Shown piece by piece: positions 6,435 to 9,346 of a stretch of DNA of 9,346 bases. The position numbers and the translations under genes are program-made. Under the pieces are notes generated by a model. That model was given only the letters and a program-made list of their open reading frames with translations, searched no databases and was not told where the DNA came from. The number at the start of each line of letters is the position of its first letter. Positions within the stretch are counted from its first letter, which is position 1. Origin of the DNA: Pseudomonadota bacterium (GTDB lineage Bacteria; Pseudomonadota; Alphaproteobacteria; Acetobacterales; Acetobacteraceae); the NCBI GenBank assembly GCA_021798375.1, contig JAJZHU010000076.1, positions 1 to 9,346 on the forward strand, given 5' to 3'.

Positions 6435-6642
6435 GAGAACGGATATAAGTTAAATCAATAAATTAACGACAGCCTTAGTGAGCCTAAAAACTCCAGACGG
6501 CACACGCTGCATCATCGATGACAAAGCCTGCGGGAATCATATGTTCCGTTACCGCAATCCCCCCAGCGCCGCCGACAGTCGGGTGGGCCTATCGCTGCCA
6601 AAACGTCAAGTCGTCGGTCGATCGCTATATCCCCTTTGCCCC
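6435..6642. other. Intergenic stretch without a supported gene
   Basis: This stretch follows the 171-bp repeat. Its first ~45 bp are AT-rich and contain two TTAA motifs (6450, 6463). The rest is mixed. A 35-codon open stretch on the minus strand (6484-6588) reads smoothly but has no start except an internal ATG at 6540 and is closed by a stop at 6589-6591. A small dyad GGAA-TCATATG-TTCC lies at 6533-6547. CCAGACGGC at 6493-6501 repeats nine bases of the outer arm of the neighbouring repeat. I see no RNA gene. Confidence 0.4.
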
Positions 6643-6693
6643 TCGACCCCATTGGGGCCGTGGGCCCAGCGGGTCCAGGGCAGAGCCCGGGTC
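6643..6693. repeat. GC-rich palindrome cluster downstream of ccrM
   Basis: Three short dyads lie together: CCCC-ATT-GGGG (6647-6657), GGGCCC (6662-6667), and CCAGGGC-AGA-GCCCGGG (6675-6691, six of seven pairs). The last ends 8 bp from the ccrM stop codon, on its 3' side. There is no T-run, so it is not a classical terminator. The look resembles GC-rich REP-like repeats that I recall as frequent in some Rhodospirillales genomes, but copy number cannot be checked here. Confidence 0.45.
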
Positions 6694-6698
6694 TTGCC

Positions 6699-7772
6699 TT
6701 ACCCTTCCTCCCCGCGAAAACTATCAAGCGGCACCACTTTCCCGTCGCGTTCCAGGTGCCAGAACGTCCAGCCGTTGCAGCTTGGGGCGTTTTGGGCTTG
6801 GGCGCCGATTTTGTGGATGGAGCCGCGTTGATTGTTCCACAGCAGGGTGCCGTCGGCGGCAACATTGGCGAAGATGCGGCGCTGACGGTCGAACAATTGG
6901 ATGCCGGGGGCGATCAGGCCGCGCTCGACCAGGCTGCCGAAGGCCACGCGGGGTTGTTCGCGTTTGCTGGGAGTGGGTGCCATATCGGCAAAAGGCGCGG
7001 GTTGTTCGGCGCGGATGCGGCCGATGGCGGCTTCGGCGTAGGTGGGGTGACGTTCGAGGCCGATAAAGTGCCGGTGCAGCCGCTTGGCGACGACGGCGGT
7101 GGTGCCGGTGCCAAGAAACGGATCGAGGATCACGTCGCCCGGCGCGGTGGAAGCCAGCATCACGCGATGCAACAGCGATTCAGGTTTTTGCGTGGGGTGG
7201 AGCTTAAGGCCGGCCTGGTTGCGCAACCGTTCCGGGCCGGTGCAGAGCGGCAGCAACCAATCGCTGCGCATTTGCATGTCGTCGTTGAGCGCCTTCATCG
7301 CCTGATAATTAAAGCGATAGCGGCTATCGGAGCCACGCGCCGCCCAGATCATGGTTTCATGAGCGTTGGTAAAGCGGCGGCCGCGGAAATTGGGCATCGG
7401 ATTGGATTTGCGCCAAACCACGTCGTTGAGGATCCAAAAACCCAGATCCTGCATGATCGAGCCGATGCGGAAGATGTTATGATAGGAGCCGATCACCCAA
7501 ATGGTGGCGTCTTTGCGGAGCAGGCGGCGGGCCTCGGCGAGCCACTCGCGGGTGAAATGGTCATAGGCCTGGAAATCGGTAAATTTATCCCAATCGTCAT
7601 CGACGCCATCGACCAGGCTATCGTCCGGGCGGCGCAGTTCGCCGCGCAACTGCAAATTATACGGCGGGTCGGCGAAGATGCAATGCACCGAGGCCGGCGG
7701 CAACATGCGCATCAACGGCACGCAATCGCCCAACAGCACCTGATCTAATGGCAGTTCGCGAACGATTTCCAC
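6699..7772 (-). CDS. ccrM: CcrM-type adenine-N6 DNA methyltransferase (GANTC)
   Basis: CcrM methylates adenine in GANTC and couples DNA replication to cell-cycle transcription in Alphaproteobacteria. The 357-residue protein is a beta-class enzyme: motif IV DPPYNLQL (from residue 35) precedes motif I DPFLGTGTT (217-225). The CcrM-specific stretches WVIGSYHNIFR, WRKSNPMPNF, NAHETMIWA, MRSDW and HPTQKPE are all present. Residues ~270-357 form the C-terminal domain with SIHKIGAQAQNAPSCNGWTFWH, the part that in Caulobacter CcrM helps open the DNA strands. The start is uncertain: an in-frame TAG directly precedes TTG 7790, so the choice is TTG 7790 (+6 residues) or GTG 7772. I chose GTG for its CGGGG upstream and the longer leader. 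It follows rnhB in the same direction after about 60 bp, and GANTC sites lie at the junction. Confidence 0.96.
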   Translation of the reverse strand: MEIVRELPLDQVLLGDCVPLMRMLPPASVHCIFADPPYNLQLRGELRRPDDSLVDGVDDDWDKFTDFQAYDHFTREWLAEARRLLRKDATIWVIGSYHNIFRIGSIMQDLGFWILNDVVWRKSNPMPNFRGRRFTNAHETMIWAARGSDSRYRFNYQAMKALNDDMQMRSDWLLPLCTGPERLRNQAGLKLHPTQKPESLLHRVMLASTAPGDVILDPFLGTGTTAVVAKRLHRHFIGLERHPTYAEAAIGRIRAEQPAPFADMAPTPSKREQPRVAFGSLVERGLIAPGIQLFDRQRRIFANVAADGTLLWNNQRGSIHKIGAQAQNAPSCNGWTFWHLERDGKVVPLDSFRGEEG

Positions 7773-7807
7773 GGCGCCCCGGTATCCCAACTATGTCTGG
7801 ACGCCCA

Positions 7808-7836
7808 AACTGACGACCGAGTCGTGGTCGCGTCAA
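7808..7836 (-). promoter_or_regulatory. Candidate ccrM promoter with internal GANTC site and dyad
   Basis: On the minus strand TTGACGC (7836-7830) matches the extended -35 TTGACGS and overlaps the rnhB stop. Seventeen bp after the hexamer lies only a poor -10, TCAGTT (7813-7808). The spacer holds a GANTC site at 7819-7823. The arms CGACC (7814-7818) and GGTCG (7826-7830) flank it as an inverted repeat, and the shorter dyad ACGAC/GTCGT (7813-7825) is centred on it. A second GANTC lies at 7866-7870 within the end of rnhB. This would suit methylation-sensitive control of ccrM, as known in Caulobacter, but the promoter is a prediction. Confidence 0.4.
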
Positions 7837-8477
7837 CCGTCGTTTTGAGGCTTTTTCCTGAAATCGACTCGGGGCGCCGCGGCAAACGGAAAAAGCGGGC
7901 GAAACCCCATACGATGATGCGGCGTGGGGCCCAATCGGGCGAGCGCGGCGAGATGGAGTTTGGTGGGATAACCCGCATTGGCCGCCCAGCCATAGCCGGG
8001 CCAACGGCGATCGAGTCGCACCATGCCCCGATCGCGCACCACCTTGGCGATGATCGAAGCGGCGGCGATCGACAACGAGATGGCATCGCCACCAACCACG
8101 CAGCGGGTGGGACACGCCAGTTGCGGCGCCTTGTTGCCGTCGATCAACGCCCAGGCGGGAGGCCGCGCAAGCCGTTCCACCGCGCGGCGCATGGCGAGCA
8201 GCGAGGCGCCAAGGATGTTCAGGCGTTCGATTTCAGCCACCGAAGCCGCCGCCACGGCAATGATGGCATCGGATTCCATCAAACGCGCGAACAACAGATC
8301 GCGTGATGTTCCGGATAATTTCTTGGAATCGTCGATACGCCCGGCAAGGTCGGGCGCGGGCGGGGTGGGGAAAATCACCGCCGCCGCCACCACCGGACCG
8401 CACAACGGCCCGCGCCCGACTTCATCGACGCCGGCCACCAGGCCAGAAAGGGAGTTTTCGATCAGTAAATCTGGCAT
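7833..8477 (-). CDS. rnhB: Ribonuclease HII
   Basis: RNase HII cuts the RNA strand of RNA/DNA hybrids and removes single ribonucleotides misincorporated in DNA. The 214-residue protein shows the whole catalytic set: Asp18 and Glu19 in GVDEVGRGPLCGPVV, Asp113 in LIDGNKAP, and Asp131 in VGGDAISLSIAAASIIAKV, aligning with D16, E17, D108 and D126 of the E. coli enzyme. DSKKLS (50-55) and the C-terminal GYPTKLHLAAL and HHRMGF stretches are also typical. ATG 8477 gives the normal N-terminus. The frame is open for 72 more codons upstream, but those cross the divergent gene's start and resemble nothing. No strong Shine-Dalgarno is visible. It lies upstream of ccrM on the same strand. Confidence 0.95.
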   Translation of the reverse strand: MPDLLIENSLSGLVAGVDEVGRGPLCGPVVAAAVIFPTPPAPDLAGRIDDSKKLSGTSRDLLFARLMESDAIIAVAAASVAEIERLNILGASLLAMRRAVERLARPPAWALIDGNKAPQLACPTRCVVGGDAISLSIAAASIIAKVVRDRGMVRLDRRWPGYGWAANAGYPTKLHLAALARLGPTPHHRMGFRPLFPFAAAPRVDFRKKPQNDG

Positions 8478-8631
8478 GGTCAGTCTATCAAAGAGGAAAG
8501 AAGAATTTTCGCGCTCAAACCGCGGGCCCGCGTCAGCATAGGGCAACAAATTTTCAGAGTTACCTCGGGATGAGCTTCTGTATCGTAAAACGAAATTGGC
8601 ACAAATACGCCCTGGAAGGCTATCATAACCC
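8478..8631. promoter_or_regulatory. Divergent intergenic region between rnhB and the DUF938 gene
   Basis: This 154-bp gap should hold promoters for both flanking genes. On the plus strand TTGGCA (8596-8601) and TATCAT (8621-8626) resemble -35 and -10 boxes with a long 19-bp spacer. A perfect 12-bp palindrome CGCGGGCCCGCG lies at 8521-8532 and could be an operator or a hairpin. No convincing rnhB promoter was found on the minus strand. No GANTC site is present in the gap. Confidence 0.4.
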
Positions 8632-9246
8632 ATGCAATCTCCTCCCCCCGGCGCCATGGTCTCGCCCTCCACCGCCCGCAACCGCGATCCCATTCTCGCG
8701 GTGTTGAAAACCCACCTGCCGCCGCAAGGCCTTGTGCTAGAAATCGCCGCCGGGGCCGGGGAACATGCGGTCTATAACGCCGCCGCCCTGCCCGGCCTGC
8801 AATGGCAACCGACCGACCCCGCCCCCAATGCCCTGACCAGCATCGCGGCCTGGCGCGACCATGCCGCCTTGCCGAATTTGCTGCCGCCCATGCTGCTTGA
8901 CGCATGTGAGCCCGATCATTGGCCGGTGCAGCGGGCCGATGCCATTGTTAACATCAACATGATCCATATTTCTCCCTGGGCGGCAACCCAGGGTTTGATG
9001 ACCGGCGCTGGTCGCTTGTTACCAAGTGGCGGCATCCTTTTCGTCTACGGCCCCTACATCGAGGCTGATCTCCAGACCGCTCCATCCAACCTGTCTTTCG
9101 ACCTGAGCCTCAAAGCCCGCAATCCTGCCTGGGGCCTTCGCCATCTCGAAGCAGTGACGGCGCTCGCCGCCCGACGTGGCCTGGAACTATGGCGGCGCAT
9201 CGCCATGCCGGCCAATAATCTTGCGCTGATATTCGGAAAACTTTGA
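8632..9246 (+). CDS. DUF938 family SAM-dependent methyltransferase-like protein
   Basis: The 204-residue protein matches the DUF938 family (related to eukaryotic METTL26), putative class I SAM-dependent methyltransferases of unknown substrate. Signature stretches are RNRDPILAVL (~17-26), the SAM-binding motif LEIAAGAGEHAVY (~36-48), WQPTDPAPN with its motif II-like Asp, INMIHISPW (~109-117), FVYGPYIEA, SNLSFDLSLKARNPAWGLR and MPANNLALIF near the end. Two starts are possible: ATG 8632, with GGAAGG 13 bp upstream, and ATG 8656, which lies closer to the conserved core but has no ribosome site. The longer form is given. It is divergent from rnhB and stands alone on its strand. The family call is strong; the reaction is unknown. 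Confidence 0.92.
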   Translation: MQSPPPGAMVSPSTARNRDPILAVLKTHLPPQGLVLEIAAGAGEHAVYNAAALPGLQWQPTDPAPNALTSIAAWRDHAALPNLLPPMLLDACEPDHWPVQRADAIVNINMIHISPWAATQGLMTGAGRLLPSGGILFVYGPYIEADLQTAPSNLSFDLSLKARNPAWGLRHLEAVTALAARRGLELWRRIAMPANNLALIFGKL

Positions 9247-9346
9247 GCCAATCATGGCGGGAGCAATTTAAAATTACGCCCCCACGATCCGCGGGATCCG
9301 TCGCGCTTTGGGACTTGATGCCCCCCGCTCGTGATCGCGGTGCTGA
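9247..9346. other. Unassigned right edge
   Basis: No gene can be assigned in the last 100 bp. On the minus strand a frame ending in TAA at 9274-9276 is open to the edge and ends ...RRIPRIVGA; a second minus frame is open too and ends ...KLLPP. On the plus strand ATG 9318 after GGGAC could begin a gene (MPPARDRGA...). A dyad GATCC-GCG-GGATC lies at 9286-9298. The short length prevents a choice between these. Confidence 0.3.

Noticed and set aside
6261..6461. Small plus-strand open frame inside the 171-bp repeat
   Set aside because: It is a translation of an inverted repeat; such peptides are common spurious annotations.
6450..6467. CtrA-like site (two TTAA motifs, the second TTAAC)
   Set aside because: The spacing is 9 bp, not the 7 bp of the TTAA-N7-TTAAC consensus, and it lies between convergent genes far from a start.
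6636..7748. 370-codon plus-strand frame opposite ccrM
   Set aside because: CcrM signature motifs on the minus strand are conclusive; the plus frame is its mirror.
1..9346. CRISPR array, insertion sequence, toxin-antitoxin pair or phage defence cassette
   Set aside because: No direct repeat-spacer series, transposase, short paired genes or defence domains were seen; ccrM has no cognate restriction gene and is the orphan cell-cycle type.

Overview
The window looks like chromosomal DNA of a free-living alphaproteobacterium of moderately high GC. Three things point there: a CcrM-type GANTC methyltransferase beside rnhB, the block rplM-rpsI-argC with the short alphaproteobacterial form of ArgC, and TTGACGS-type -35 elements. 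The tRNA-His gene keeps the canonical G-1:C73 pair, which much of the Rhizobiales/Rhodobacterales/Caulobacterales group is reported to have lost. A Rhodospirillales-like or other early-branching lineage therefore fits best. This placement is inference.

Layout, left to right. (1) The 3' end of a class I/II aminotransferase, then a tRNA-His(GTG) gene with its own promoter, then mobA (molybdenum cofactor guanylyltransferase). (2) A ribosomal-protein operon, rplM-rpsI, with a promoter that closely resembles the tRNA promoter, ending in a strong intrinsic terminator. (3) argC and a gamma-class carbonic-anhydrase-like gene, coupled by an ATGA overlap. (4) A large secreted GH3 beta-glucosidase-type enzyme with a PA14 insert, the only gene here that looks accessory. 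(5) A roughly 430-bp gap between convergent genes that holds a 171-bp nested inverted repeat and a GC-rich palindrome cluster. (6) On the minus strand, rnhB followed by ccrM, with GANTC sites at their junction. (7) On the plus strand, divergent from rnhB, a DUF938-family methyltransferase, then about 100 bp of unassigned sequence.

Most genes are housekeeping: translation (tRNA-His, L13, S9), arginine biosynthesis, Moco maturation, RNA/DNA hybrid removal and cell-cycle DNA methylation. I found no convincing undescribed multi-gene system. The most interesting signals are non-coding: two promoters sharing a TTGACG box and an identical CCGCCTCCT at identical spacing, GANTC sites and an inverted repeat at the ccrM start, the 171-bp palindromic element, and a 22-bp dyad upstream of rplM. 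All family calls are from reading motifs by eye; no database search was possible.
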